Assembly (NCBI RefSeq): GCF_018914005.1
Contig: NZ_JAHMHI010000001.1
Span: 310,001 to 374,000, forward strand
DNA length: 64,000 nucleotides
Source: Mycoplasma zalophi
GTDB taxonomy: Bacteria > Bacillota_I > Bacilli_A > Mycoplasmatales > Metamycoplasmataceae
Direction of reading: 5' to 3'
Positions 22,512 through 35,504 of the stretch are shown here, piece after piece. Positions within the stretch are counted from its first letter, which is position 1. Every line of letters begins with the position of its first letter. The position numbers and the translations under genes were made by a program. The notes below the pieces were generated by a model. It did not search any database, was not told where the DNA came from, and saw only the letters and a list, made by a program, of their open reading frames with translations.

Positions 22512-23708
22512 ATGCCAACAACAACAACAGTTCACTGAACTGACAACCTTGTTAAAATATTACAAGCACAAGGTATGTGAGGTGGTGTTTTAGCTACATT
22601 TGCTTTTATTATCATTGGATATGTTGTAACACGTAAAGGTATCTTTACAAAAGAAATTAATGGAAAGTTATCTAAATTTTTAATTAGTTTTGCGTTACCA
22701 TTCCTATGTATTATTGCATTTATGCAACCAGCTAATGCATCATTAGGAAAAGAAATTGGTGTTGTAATAGGTGTTTCAATAGCATTTTATGTTATAGCAG
22801 CAGTTATTTCAACATTAGTTGTAAAATTTGGAGCAAACTTAGTACCAAAATTAGTTACTAAAAAAGCAGAACAAATTTTTGCAGAAAAACAAACTGGGGA
22901 TGCAGTAGCATATAAAGATGAAGCTATTAAAGATATCCAAGCAAAATTACTAACAACAGTATTAATGCTATCTTATGGTTCATTACAATTCTTTGCTTAC
23001 CCATTAGTTATTGCAATGAGTGGAACAATATTTAACGGTTCAGCTCTAGCATTAGCACAAATATGATGTATTCCATATATGATTGGAGCATTCTCATATG
23101 TAATGCTTTCATACTCAGGAGAAAAATTCTCTAAAAAGAATATTAAACCTATTTTAAAAGCAGTATTTAGCCCAATGATGTGTGCTTTATACTTATCACT
23201 AATATTATGAGCTCTACAATTTGCAGCACCATCAAAATATGCAATTGTAAACAGTATTCCATATCAAAAAGTTGAAAAAGGAGCTCAATTCTGAGCTGGA
23301 TTCAAAGCAAACTTACCTGCATTAGGTAAAATATTAGATTCAGGAGTTGCAATTATTTCACCATTAGCATGAATGATTATTGGAGGAACATTAGCTTCTT
23401 CAAATCTTAAAAAAGCAGCAGCAGATAAAAGTGTTTGAGTAACTACATTACTAAAATTAATATTAATGCCATTAATTATGTTCTTAATTGGATTAGTATT
23501 AGTAAAATCAGGTGCAATTTCAGCATCAACAGGAGTTCTATTAACACTATTAGGAGCTACTCCACCAGCAGCAGTATGTATTATATTCTCAGTTGCCGCA
23601 GGTCACTCAAAATCAGTATATACAGCAGAAGTTTCATCATTGTCAACATTACTATGTCTAGTAGCAATGCCAATATGAATCATTATTGCTTATGTAACAT
23701 TCAACTAA
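22512..23708 (+). CDS. AEC family transporter (auxin efflux carrier/malate permease type)
   Basis: 398 residues with TGA as Trp. About ten hydrophobic helices in two bundles, with a charged cytoplasmic loop near residues 115-150. Family hallmarks include LSKFLISFALPFLCIIAFM in helix 2 and LGATPPAAVCIIFSVAAGHS in the last bundle (the conserved PPA...A). Members transport organic acids or amino acids; substrate not predictable. It has its own leader (about 107 bases after the previous stop) with a small GGTG-TTTT-CACC hairpin and an AAAGGA ribosome binding site, and its own terminator. Confidence 0.88.
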
Positions 23709-23721
23709 TATTAATATATAC

Positions 23722-23749
23722 AAAAAACACAGCAGTTGCTGTGTTTTTT
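23722..23749. terminator. bidirectional terminator between the AEC carrier and tdk
   Basis: Perfect 13-base inverted repeat (AAAAAACACAGCA / TGCTGTGTTTTTT) with a 2-base loop, between the plus-strand stop at 23708 and the minus-strand stop at 23760. Confidence 0.9.
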
Positions 23750-23759
23750 CCTTATGTTT

Positions 23760-24335
23760 TTATTTTTTATCTTTATTTTTAATTCCATCGTTATGGCATT
23801 TTCTACAGCGAGCCTCATAATTTGATGTGTTATCTAAAAGCAATACATCTGCATCATTTGATTTTCTATATGAACAACTTGCTAGATTATGACACACGAC
23901 GCAAACAGCTTGAAGTTTTGTTACTCTTTCTGCCAAAGACAATATTTGTGACATATTATAAAAAGGTCTTCTTAAAAAATCTTGATCTAATCCACTTACA
24001 ATCACTAAAAAACCCTTATTTGCAAGTTCATTAACAACTTGAACAATATCATCTCCAAAGAAATGAGCTTCGTCAATTACAATGGCATTTGTATCTTCGT
24101 TTATTAATTCATAAACTTTTTTAATATCATCTAATACAAACGTTTTATGTTCTGTTCCTGCTCTTGATACTATTTTGGAGATACTAAATCTGGTATCGAA
24201 TGAGGGTTTTATAACTAATATATTATATTTTGCATATTCTAAAATTCTAATACGTCTTAAAAGCTCTTCACTTTTACCGCTAAACATTGGTCCTGTTATT
24301 ACTTCTATCATTCCATTGGAAAATTTATTGTACAT
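23760..24335 (-). CDS. tdk: thymidine kinase
   Basis: 191 residues. Phosphorylates thymidine with ATP in the salvage pathway mycoplasmas depend on. P-loop EVITGPMFSGKSEELLRRI, the DEAH-like IVIDEAHFFGDDIV, the lasso region, and a structural zinc site of two Cys pairs (CVVC and CRKC) in type II order. AAAGGAGC precedes the ATG. Flanked by terminators on both sides, so probably a single-gene unit. Confidence 0.96.
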   Translation of the reverse strand: MYNKFSNGMIEVITGPMFSGKSEELLRRIRILEYAKYNILVIKPSFDTRFSISKIVSRAGTEHKTFVLDDIKKVYELINEDTNAIVIDEAHFFGDDIVQVVNELANKGFLVIVSGLDQDFLRRPFYNMSQILSLAERVTKLQAVCVVCHNLASCSYRKSNDADVLLLDNTSNYEARCRKCHNDGIKNKDKK

Positions 24336-24360
24336 AGTTTGCTCCTTTAATTATTTAAAT

Positions 24361-24384
24361 AAAAACAACTCAATAGTTGTTTTT
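24361..24384 (-). terminator. terminator of the gyrB-side gene group, just upstream of tdk
   Basis: Perfect 10-base inverted repeat (AAAAACAACT / AGTTGTTTTT) with CAAT loop, directly after the minus-strand stop at 24389. Confidence 0.75.
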
Positions 24385-24388
24385 AAGT

Positions 24389-24703
24389 TTAATCTTCATC
24401 AATAACACAAATTATTTCATAATTGATATTTTGATTCTCTTTTTTTATTTTTACCTGAAATAGTTTTTTATTTGCTCAAAATGTATAATCACCTGAACGT
24501 TCATTTAAAGTTAAAATATTTACTGGAATAAAAGTAGTTTCTGATTCCTTAACTAAACAATCAATTGTTCATCCATATTTTGATGTATTGTCATTATATG
24601 AATGAAAATGCATGTTTCTGCCTGCAAAATCTTGTTGTGTTTGTTCTTCATTACTAAAATACTTATTTCAAATATTTATTGCTTGTTCTTTAGGTATATT
24701 CAT
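24389..24703 (-). CDS. small conserved protein, function unknown
   Basis: 104 residues with TGA as Trp at three or more positions. Mixed composition with many aromatic residues: AINIWNKYFSNEEQ, DFAGRNMHFHSYND, then strands ending YEIICVIDED. No signal peptide or membrane segment, so cytoplasmic. The ATG follows the TAA of the preceding gene by one base, so they are co-translated. A terminator follows. I do not recognise a family with certainty; the DFAGR block looks like a conserved motif. Confidence 0.6.
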
Positions 24704-24704
24704 T

Positions 24705-25694
24705 TTAATCACCATTATATTTTTCTGTAATTAATTTGGGGTTAAAAAGTAAATTTTGTATTATGTTATTTTTAACATCTATTGAAATCAAAAATTTAAA
24801 TTGTTTGATTTTTAATTTATTTAAATTTGGTGTTATTGATATAAGTTGATTAACTTTATCAAAATAACTTTTAAGAATTAAGTTATCAAATTTATAATAT
24901 TCTAACTGATTATTATTGTCAATATTAGCATAAATTGCATCAAATGTAAAATGGTCGATTAATTCTAAAAATTTTTCTAAATTAGTTAAATTATCATTTT
25001 TATAATTTAATATAAAGTCAGTTATATCTATTTCAAATTGTTGAGTACTTTTAACATTTACGTTAGTATAAACGCCTTTAAATGGATTTAAAATATTTTC
25101 TGAAACATTTACATTTTTAAAATCTTTATCTGGGTTATTTTTTATAATTTGATCTAATTTTTTAATATTAGTGTCGTAGTCTTCATATCTTTTTTTAGTA
25201 GTCTCTAAAGATGAAACTATTTTATTAACTTCTTCATTTAACTGACTATCATTTATTGATTTAATTTTTAAAAGTTTTTGAATAAATTCAATTTTATTTT
25301 TTGGTTCATTAAACATTGTATTTTTAAATTCTTGATTAATATTTGAACCTTTAAAATAAGGGGTTAATTTGTATTTGAAAATATTATCAAAATCTTTTGC
25401 TGTGCTTGATTTAACTTTAGAAATTTTAAAACTGTTAATTAAATCAATTGGTTGAGATTTAAACTCTATTATATTATTTTTAATTTCTGATTCTATTTTT
25501 AAATTTTCTAAATTACACACATCAATTGCGCCATCTTTTATTGGTTTAAAAGGGGTATCTTTTTTTGTACTAGTTAAAATTATAGGAACTAAAATAATAC
25601 CAATAAAACAACTTAATAGTCCACTTAACATTAAATAAGAAAATTTAAATAATCGAGTTTTTTTTGACTTATTTGAAGCTATTCTTTTTTTCAT
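24705..25694 (-). CDS. membrane-anchored protein, function unknown
   Basis: 329 residues. A basic N-terminus (RIASNKSKKTRLFKF) leads into one hydrophobic helix (about residues 22-44) with no lipobox Cys, so it is probably anchored by this helix with about 285 residues outside. The outer part is rich in Lys, Asn, Ile and Asp with predicted helices and no recognisable domain. Unlike most genes here it contains no internal TGA. Followed one base later by the small gene at 24703, preceded by the double pseudokinase. Confidence 0.65.
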   Translation of the reverse strand: MKKRIASNKSKKTRLFKFSYLMLSGLLSCFIGIILVPIILTSTKKDTPFKPIKDGAIDVCNLENLKIESEIKNNIIEFKSQPIDLINSFKISKVKSSTAKDFDNIFKYKLTPYFKGSNINQEFKNTMFNEPKNKIEFIQKLLKIKSINDSQLNEEVNKIVSSLETTKKRYEDYDTNIKKLDQIIKNNPDKDFKNVNVSENILNPFKGVYTNVNVKSTQQFEIDITDFILNYKNDNLTNLEKFLELIDHFTFDAIYANIDNNNQLEYYKFDNLILKSYFDKVNQLISITPNLNKLKIKQFKFLISIDVKNNIIQNLLFNPKLITEKYNGD

Positions 25695-25733
25695 AAAATT
25701 ATTATAATATATTTATAAAATAAAAAAATTATT

Positions 25734-27182
25734 TTAAATTTTTGAGTCTAAAATATAAAATAAGTCATAAATTCTTTTTTTATTAATTCGTGATAAAAAC
25801 TCATCATCTAATTTTCCTTTATTAATTAAATAAGCAACAAAGTTGACTATAATTCTATACTTAATAAAGTTATCAGGTTTTTTGATTTGATAAGTTTTTC
25901 AAAATAATTTTTCTTGGTCATTATTTCATTGCATATGTTCAAATAAAATGGCAATATCGATAAAAGGATCATTTTTAGAAGCATTTTCCCAACCTATTAA
26001 AAACACACTTTGTTTCTTCGAAAAGAAAATTGTATTAATTGATAAATTATTATGACAATTACTTGTTGGTTTTAACCTTAAAATTCATTTATAAATTTTA
26101 TTTAACATATTAGAATTAAAATCTTGGCGAATATTTTGCTCACCCACTGAGCATATTAATGCTTTTAATCTATCTTCTATATTATATTTAGGAAAATCAA
26201 CTTTAGAACTATGCAATATTTTCATAGCTCTTGCTAATGCTCGTATTCTCATATTATTAAAAGTTAATATATGATTTCTTTCCATTCATTTTCAAATAAT
26301 AATTTTTTCATCTTCATAAATATAAGGAGGAACAAAATAAAAATTATCTAATTCTTTTATATTTAAATTTCTTTTGAAGCTACTTTTATTTTTTTGAATA
26401 ATAAAATAAGAGTTATAGTTATATTTTTTTGTTTGAAATGGTTCTAATGCTCTTGAAAGTTTAGGGATAGGAATTTCTTGATGTATATAAAATTGTTCAA
26501 ATCCTGTTTTTAAATATTGTTTAACAATATAAATATATTCATCAAATTTTTTATCATCTAAATTAAATTCGCTTATCAAAATATTTCTATCTATCCCTAA
26601 ATTAATATGCGCCATAACAGGGTCAACGTATTTGGAATTTAATGAACAATTACCAAAATCAATAATTTTTACTTTTCCTGACTTATTTACTAAAATATTT
26701 GATCTATTTATGTTGTTGTGACAAAAAACTAGATCTTCGTTTAGATGTTTTTTAATAATTTCATCATATTGAGGATCATCTATTTTATTTAAATATCAAT
26801 TAAATTCACTTAATTGAATATCTAATTTTTGTAATTCTTTAATTTCTTTAATTATATTTTTTGTAATTGTTTTATCAATATGAACATATGTAAGATCATT
26901 TCCAAAAAATCATTTTTTAATTAAGTACCCGTCTTTATAAAATAAGTAATCATCAAAAGAATTAGCAATAATTTCTTCTTGAGTGGCACTTATATTTTCT
27001 AATTTAGGGATTCTTATTTGCACAATAATATTTTTGTATTTAGCTTGATAAGTTTTATTTTTAAAAGATTCATAAATAAAATATACATCAGATACTTTAG
27101 AAGTTATTATTGGTCCAAATACTAATGTAATTTCATCTAAAAATTTAGTAAGTTCTAATTTTGATAGTTTTTCCATTTGCAT
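25734..27182 (-). CDS. fused tandem choline-kinase-like protein, both catalytic loops degenerate
   Basis: 482 residues in one frame with TGA as Trp. Two choline/ethanolamine (APH-like) kinase halves follow one another. The first has VFCHNNINRSNIL at about 152-164 with IIDFGN at about 173-178; the second has NCHNNLSINTIFF at about 375-387 with FLIGWEN near 398. In active family members the loop is H-N/G-D-x-x-x-x-N: both copies have Asn in place of the catalytic Asp, and the second also lost the DFG/DWE metal Asp (GWE). It begins 3 bases after an intact single-domain relative. Possibly a regulatory pseudokinase derived from it by duplication; substrate unknown. Confidence 0.75.
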
Positions 27183-27184
27183 AA

Positions 27185-27928
27185 TTAATCTCGTTTCATA
27201 ATACTAAGTTTTTCAAAATAAGGTTCAATTTTATTTATGCAATGTGTTTCATCAAATGGTTTTTTATCTTGTTTATTAACTCATAAAACCACTAGGTAAT
27301 TTACCAAAATTCGATGTATTTGTAAAATATATGGACTAAAATCATCTCCATAACCCTCTAAAAACACCTCAACTTGTTGATCATTTAAATTTTGTGATTC
27401 AATAAAGTAAGCTAAATCAAAATGAATATCACCCATAGTAGCATATTCTCAATCAAGTAAATAAATTTTATTGGTTTTATTTTGTTTTATAAAATTTGCT
27501 AAAATAACATCATTGTGACAAGGCGCTGATGTATCAACATTTTTTAAAAATAAATTAATTTTTTTGTAATATTTATCTAAAACTGGAATTTTTATACCTT
27601 TATCGTGAATTATTTTTCTATAAACCTTAAATCTTCTTGCTAAATTATTAGCTGGTAATTTCATTTTTGAATTATGTAAAGTAATTAATAATTTACCAGC
27701 TTCTTTTAAAAATTCATCATCTAATTCTGGTGTTTTACCATCTATGAAATTAGTTATTAAATAATCTTTATTATCTTCAATAGCGCCAGGATAAAAATCA
27801 AATACATTTAAATCTTTATAATTTACTGCATGATTAAAACCTTCATAAGTTTTTTTCTTTACAAAATAATTATTTTGTGAATCATAAAACACTTCATTAG
27901 TAAATCCTTGCTTTTCATATTTTTTCAT
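27185..27928 (-). CDS. choline kinase-like phosphotransferase (LicA type)
   Basis: 247 residues with TGA as Trp. The catalytic loop PCHNDVILANFI (His138, Asp140, Asn145) and metal-binding LLDWEYATMGDIHFDLAYF (Asp159, Glu161) are complete, so this one should be active. N-terminal lobe short but plausible. Would phosphorylate choline or a similar amino alcohol with ATP, feeding phosphocholine or lipid headgroup synthesis; substrate not provable here. Follows gyrB after a hairpin, with an AAGAAAGGAA ribosome binding site, and precedes the double pseudokinase by 3 bases. Confidence 0.8.
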
Positions 27929-27944
27929 ATTTTCCTTTCTTATA

Positions 27945-27972
27945 AAAATTCACAAAATAATTTGTGAATTTT
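27945..27972 (-). terminator. hairpin between gyrB and the kinase genes
   Basis: Perfect 12-base inverted repeat (AAAATTCACAAA / TTTGTGAATTTT) with a 4-base loop, four bases after the gyrB stop. The trailing T run is short and a ribosome binding site follows at once, so read-through into the kinase genes is possible. Confidence 0.65.
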
Positions 27973-27976
27973 GCTA

Positions 27977-29932
<1,956 letters not shown>

Positions 29933-30016
29933 AAAACCTCACTTATATATAAATTTTACTCTAAAAGGTTGTTTTTTTAATAAATATATTTATTAAAAAA
30001 GAACTAAATAAAAATA

Positions 30017-30038
30017 AAAAAACACACCAGTGTTTTTT
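30017..30038 (-). terminator. terminator of lemA
   Basis: Nine-base stem (AAAAAACAC / GTGTTTTTT) with ACCA loop and T run on the minus strand, 12 bases after the lemA stop. Confidence 0.75.
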
Positions 30039-30049
30039 AAATTATTTTT

Positions 30050-30712
30050 TTATAAAGATGACGTATCAACATCTTGTCTTTCTAGCTCTGTAGCTGTAAA
30101 GAAAGGTAAATTATGTAATTTCATATTATTTGCAACAACTATTGCAGGGAATTTATAAAGCATAGAATTAAAGTCAGTAACTCTTGCATTGTAGATTCTT
30201 CTTGCTGAATAAATTTCATCTTCTTGCATAACTACTTCATTTGAAAATTGTTGATATAGTGAACTTGCTTTTAAATCAGGATATTTTTCAAATGTAATTT
30301 TTAGACCATTTGTTACACTACTTAAAAGATTTTGTGTTTCTTGTAAATTGTTTAAATCATTAAAATTAGTATCTTGAATCTGTGAACGATATTTAGTAAT
30401 TTGTTCCAATAATTCTTTTTCATGAGTTTTATAACCTTTAACAGAGTCCATCATTTTAATTAATGTTGCACGACGTTTAGCTTGCGCAGCTTGTATTGTA
30501 GAAGAAGCTTCTTGGGCTACCACTTGTTTTTGATTAAATTTATTTTTATATTTTACTGGCAGTATTCAAATAAAAAATAATGTAAAAGGCGAAGCAATTA
30601 CTAGTAGTAAATAAAACATTACTTTTTGTAAAGTTGAGGCTTTTGCATGTTGAATGGTGTTATCAACATTTATTGTTACATTTTGTTGTTCGTTTCTTGA
30701 ATCAAATAACAT
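30050..30712 (-). CDS. lemA: LemA family membrane protein
   Basis: 220 residues with TGA as Trp. One hydrophobic helix near residues 37-58, then the conserved LemA helical core with AKRRATLIKMMDSVKGYKTHE, a long helix pair and the C-terminal signature IYNARVTDFNSMLYKFPAIV. LemA is widespread, membrane-bound and of unclear role. It lies 32 bases after the large unknown protein at 32640 and is probably the last gene of the RNase-J-like operon. Confidence 0.88.
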
Positions 30713-30744
30713 AAAATTACTCCTTAAAATTAAATATACTTATA

Positions 30745-32640
30745 TTATATATTATTTATAAAAGATACCATTTCCATTGTTATATTTTTAGGTATTTCAT
30801 TCGGTTCGTTTATAAATACATATATTCCTTCTGAATCAATTTCTAAAGAATAGAAATTACGATATGTTTTAAATAGATTATTAAAATTTTTAATAATTTC
30901 TATTGAATCATTCAATAGTTCTTTATCAATATTTAACTGAAAATTTCAGTACAATTTGTGTGTTAAAATAGTATAAAGTAAACTTTTATCCTCTGTATCA
31001 TAAACAGAAATTGAATCATCCGTTTTATTTACAAATGAATTTATAAATTGGTTATTTTTTAATTTATAGTTAGAACTAAAAATAATTGTTTTATTTTCTG
31101 AAAATTTAATATAATCATCATAATCTACACGAACAGAAACAGCACCAACATTAAAATCACTTACTGTAACATATTTAATTTTCTTTTCAATATATCAACT
31201 TCATTGATCTAAATTAATAAAGTGAACATTATTTCCTAAAACTGATCTTTGAAACTTTTCATAAATAAAATCTCTAGCAGGTTTTTTAGTCTTTAATGAA
31301 AAATATTTGTTGTTATTCAACTTATTGATAAAAAATAAATTATTGTATGTTTGTGTGTCGTGATTCTGAATGTTTTGTTTATCTACATATTCAAATGAAA
31401 ATTGTTTATTTTCATTATATGTTTCACTTGCTAAATATTTATTTGAAAAAATTAAAGTCAATGAAGCAAGAATATCTTTTATATATTCTTTTATGTAACT
31501 TTTAACTTCTAATTTTATATCTTCAATCGATAATGTCTCAGAATTTTTAGTGTGAGTTATTTTTAAAAATCAATCGGAATTATTTTTCAAAATTTTATTA
31601 TAGACTTCATGTTTTTTGTTGTAAACTATAAATCCATTTGAAGTTTTTTCAAAATCAGCATTAAATATATTGTTTTTTGTTGCATAATCATATCAATCAA
31701 TATATTTTTCTTGAGTTATTAATTGAAAAAAGTTTACAAAACTTAACTCATCATTATATTTAAAATTATATCTTGAATAAATTTCTTTATTTTCTAAAAT
31801 AAGTTCATTTCTTTTAGTCATTTTCTTAACTTGTTGTGCTGTTAAAGGTTGAGTAGAAATAAACCTTAAATTAGGTAAATAATTTGTTAAATATAAAGTT
31901 GTATGTATTTGATTTAAAAACGGTGCAGGGTGTTGATAATTAGCAACAACTGTTTTTGTATATGTTTTGCCATCTTTTACGTATCTTACCAATCTTGAAC
32001 CAGTATATAATATATTTGAATATGTTAAATTATAAAAATCTAGGTCGTAGAAAAAATTATTTCTAATATCATATTTTTCAATACTTCTAAAAAATATTGG
32101 TACCTTTGGATTTGTAACATTAATATTCTCTAAAACTTCATGAAAATTATTGTTATTTACTTTAAAAATCCCCATTTGACTTAGTATAAATTTCTTTACA
32201 TCATTTAATGAAAATGAGTTAAAAATTTGATATAAAAGTTTTTGTTTCTCATTTGTAATTTGTGCAATAACTTTGTTTTTATTGGTTCTGAAATTATTAA
32301 ATTCATTAATAACATTTTTATTTTTCTTAAAAATTTTTCAAAATGCAAACCCAATTAACACAAAAAATAAAGCAAAAATTATAAAGTTAATAAACTTTTT
32401 AAGTTTTACTGATAAACTTTTTGCTTTTTTTTCTATATCTTCACGATGCATTTTAATTTGTTTAAGTTTAAGATTTACATTTGCTTCAACATTATTATTA
32501 ATTTGTTTGTATCTTAAATCTATAAATTTATTAATATAAGCTTCTATTTCATGAACATTTTTTTCATAAAAATTTGTAATGGGATTTATATGAATATTTT
32601 CATAAGATATATCAGTATCTTTATTTTCCATATCTTCCAT
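30745..32640 (-). CDS. large membrane-anchored protein beside lemA, function unknown
   Basis: 631 residues with TGA as Trp. N-terminal 80 residues acidic then Lys-rich and helical (possible coiled coil), one strong membrane helix at about 87-103, then about 520 residues of mixed alpha/beta rich in Asn, Tyr and Phe. No lipobox. Its position next to lemA recalls LemA-DUF3137 pairs in other bacteria, but I cannot confirm DUF3137 motifs. Its ATG lies 20 bases inside the end of the preceding gene, which indicates coupling. Confidence 0.65.
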
Positions 32641-33715
32641 CCTGTGAATCTAAGTTTAAATCTTCTTCATCTTTTATAAGTGAAAATCTTTTTTGTTTTT
32701 TAAATTCATTTTCTGATTTATTTAACGTATAATTTTCAAAATCACTTGCAGTTATAAAAGTACTATTATTTTCATTTTCTTGAGTTGATATAATGTTTTG
32801 TTCAATAAATGATTGTTCTTTAGTAACATCATTAAAAGTTGAATTATTATTTTTTTTATCAAAGTCAATAATTTCAAATTCTGTTGTGTCAAAAGGATTA
32901 TCATCTAAATAATCAAGTTTTACTTCATCAGACGCTGTTTTTTCATCTATTGATTCTAATTTATTAAATAAATTATCATCTTCTAAATTAATATTTGCAG
33001 TTCATGACTCTATATTTTCATATTTTTTGGTTGTTTTTATAGCATTATTTTTATAATTTGTTTTATTGTAACTATCATTTTTGCGTTTTGCAGACATTCT
33101 TTTTGCTCTTGAAAATGAAAATAAATAAAATTTATGTGTTGGTATAAAAAATATGATTATAGACAAAATAAATAAAATTATTGAAAGTACTATTGCTAAA
33201 AATTGGCTACCTATGCTACTAAAAATAGCAAATATAAAACTAGAAAATATTCCTGATGTGAACTTATTGGGTAGTGCAGAAGAAGTTGCATTTGAATAAT
33301 CTTTAAATCAACTATTAAAAACTTTAGGAATGTTATTCCCTACATGTGACATTTTTTCATAACTAGATACATTGTAAATCATTCCAGCAAAAATTGTAAC
33401 TACAAAACTAAAAACTAAATATCTTGTAAAAGAAAAGAAAAAGTGTTTTAAAGTAATTTTTCCTTCTCAATCAAAAATTTTCATAATCGAAAATAAAATA
33501 ATAGCAAAATAAAAAAGTGATGAGTTAAATCCAAATAAAGCACCTAAAGTGTAAGAGTGAATGGTTGTTAATACTACAATATCAAAAAATGAAATTATTC
33601 AAAAGAAAAATACAATAAAAGCTACGATTGTAAAAACAAAAGTAGGAGTTTTTCAAAATTTAATTTTTTTAATTTTTATTGTATTCTTTCTTTTAAATAT
33701 ATTATTAAATTTCAT
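32621..33715 (-). CDS. membrane protein with acidic cytoplasmic tail, function unknown
   Basis: 364 residues with TGA as Trp; no line of it survives if TGA is read as stop. Lys-rich N-terminus, then hydrophobic segments at about 22-48, 55-75, 92-115 and 160-185, a basic patch (RAKRMSAKRKNDS), and about 150 residues dominated by Asp, Glu, Asn and Ser, probably disordered. It overlaps the RNase-J-like gene by 11 bases upstream and the 32640 gene by 20 bases downstream. Function unknown; the overlaps imply linked synthesis with its neighbours. Confidence 0.65.
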
Positions 33716-35360
33716 ATAAATTCACCACCACAAGTGGTTCTTTAAAAAGAACTTTAAATATTTTTTTTCTAATAACTTTTCTTAATTTTTCCTGAATATC
33801 ACGTAAATTTACTGTTTTTGGATCTAATTCTTCAAATTCTTTATTAAAACATTTTGAAACAATTTCATTTATTTGTTCTTTGTTTTCTTTACTTATGATT
33901 CCATAACCTATAACATTAATTTCACCCAATGGCTGTTTAGTTTTATAATCTATTAAGCAAGAAACACCAATCATACCATCACGAGCCAATGTTTCTCTTT
34001 CTTTAATTACTTCATATGAAATATCACCAACTCCAAATCCATCAATAATAACATCACCAACGTGTCTTATTGAGTGTTTTTGAGATATTAATTTGTATTT
34101 TTCAAATTCCGCTACTTTTCCATTATTTAAAATAATACAGTTATTTAAGTTCATTTTTGCTTCAGAAACAGCATCGTTTACTGCAACTGTTAAATAACGG
34201 TATAAACCTTGAATAGGAATAAAATATTCTGGTTTAAGTGTTTTTATTACATCAACAATATCTTGTTTAGCAGGGTTACATGAATAATATTCAAAACTTG
34301 ATAATTCTATTAAATTAGATGTAGTTCTTGCAATTTCATCAAGCGTTAAAGCATATTTAACTTCTAAACCATTAACAGGAGGAGCTATAAATATAACAGC
34401 ATCAGTTTCCTTAAATTTTAAATAAACATCATTTGAAGAAGCAATTCTTAAAAATCTTGTATATAATCTCTCAATTGCTCCAGTAACTAAAATAACAGCA
34501 TTATCTACTTCATTTGCAATTTTATAATCAAGAAATTCAGGGAGTTGTAAATTAGGTGACATCTTTTTAACTAAAGATATTAATTTAGAATAGTTTAATC
34601 CATATGTTATAACTGGTCTATTATATTTTTTAGCTAATAATAAAATTTCATGTGCTGTAATCATATCTTCATCGTATAAACCAACAATTATTCTATTATT
34701 TGTTTTAGTTTCTATGAATTTATACTCAACTTGACCAGTAATTCATAATTTATCAATTGTTCTACCTGGTGAATTGGAATGTCCAGAATCCATAATTAAA
34801 ATTTTTAAAGGATCATCTGGAATTTGTTTTTTAATTCTTTGTAAATCTGTATTTCCATAAGGCCCCAAATTACCAACCACAAAATTAGTTAAAAATAAAA
34901 TATTTCCATTTTTGTAATTAAAATTTAATCCCTGAATTCCTGGTAAAGCACCTGCTAATGGTATTGGGGTTATTTCTACATTATTTAATTTCATTTTTTG
35001 ATTAAATGTAATAACTTCAAAATCGTTATGTTCAATATTGTATTTCGAAATTCTTTCTAAAATAATAAATTTATTAAAACTAGATGTATAGATTTTTAAA
35101 CCTCTAATTCTCATTAACAATCAAGGTAAAGCACTGAAACTTTCGTTGTGTATATCAGTTATAAAAACACCCGCAATATTTTTTTCATGTTTTTCTAAGT
35201 AATCAAAATCAGAGATTAAAGTATCTATTCCATTATGACTATTAATCGGAACTTTTGTTCCCGAATTTATAATATAAATTTTTGATTCTATTTCTAAAAT
35301 GTAACAGTTTTTTCCATTTTCATCTTGTCCACCTAAGGCGAAGAAGTTAACTTTTTCCAT
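33705..35360 (-). CDS. RNase J paralogue lacking the metal-binding residues (likely pseudoenzyme)
   Basis: 551 residues, full length for RNase J. The beta-CASP/metallo-beta-lactamase frame is clear: VNFFALGGQDENGKNCYILE at the start, MDSGHSNSPGRT, ILVTGAIERLYTRFLRIA, LKPEYFIPIQGLYRYLTVA and VIIDGFGVGDIS. Catalytic motifs are altered: THGHEDH is TDIHNES (68-74), the TGSQGEP loop is TGAIERL, VSGHA-x-Q is YSCNPAKQ, and the HGEYR of the C-terminal loop is QGLYR. It should not bind the two metals. A structural role or partnership with a catalytic RNase J elsewhere, like RNase J2, is the inference. First gene of a minus-strand group with two unknown membrane proteins and lemA. Confidence 0.85.
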
Positions 35361-35470
35361 TTTATTCCTTTCATTATTATGTGAAATATTAAAAATAATA
35401 GTAATTTATTATTTAATATATATTATTAAATATTTTAAACTAAAACATGCAAATTAAGTCTTTTTAAATA

Positions 35471-35498
35471 AATAAAAAATGCGGCTGCATTTTTTATT
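35471..35498 (-). terminator. terminator of the P68-like lipoprotein gene
   Basis: Perfect 12-base inverted repeat (AATAAAAAATGC / GCATTTTTTATT) with a 4-base loop, seven bases past the minus-strand stop at 35505. Confidence 0.85.
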
Positions 35499-35504
35499 GT
35501 GTAT

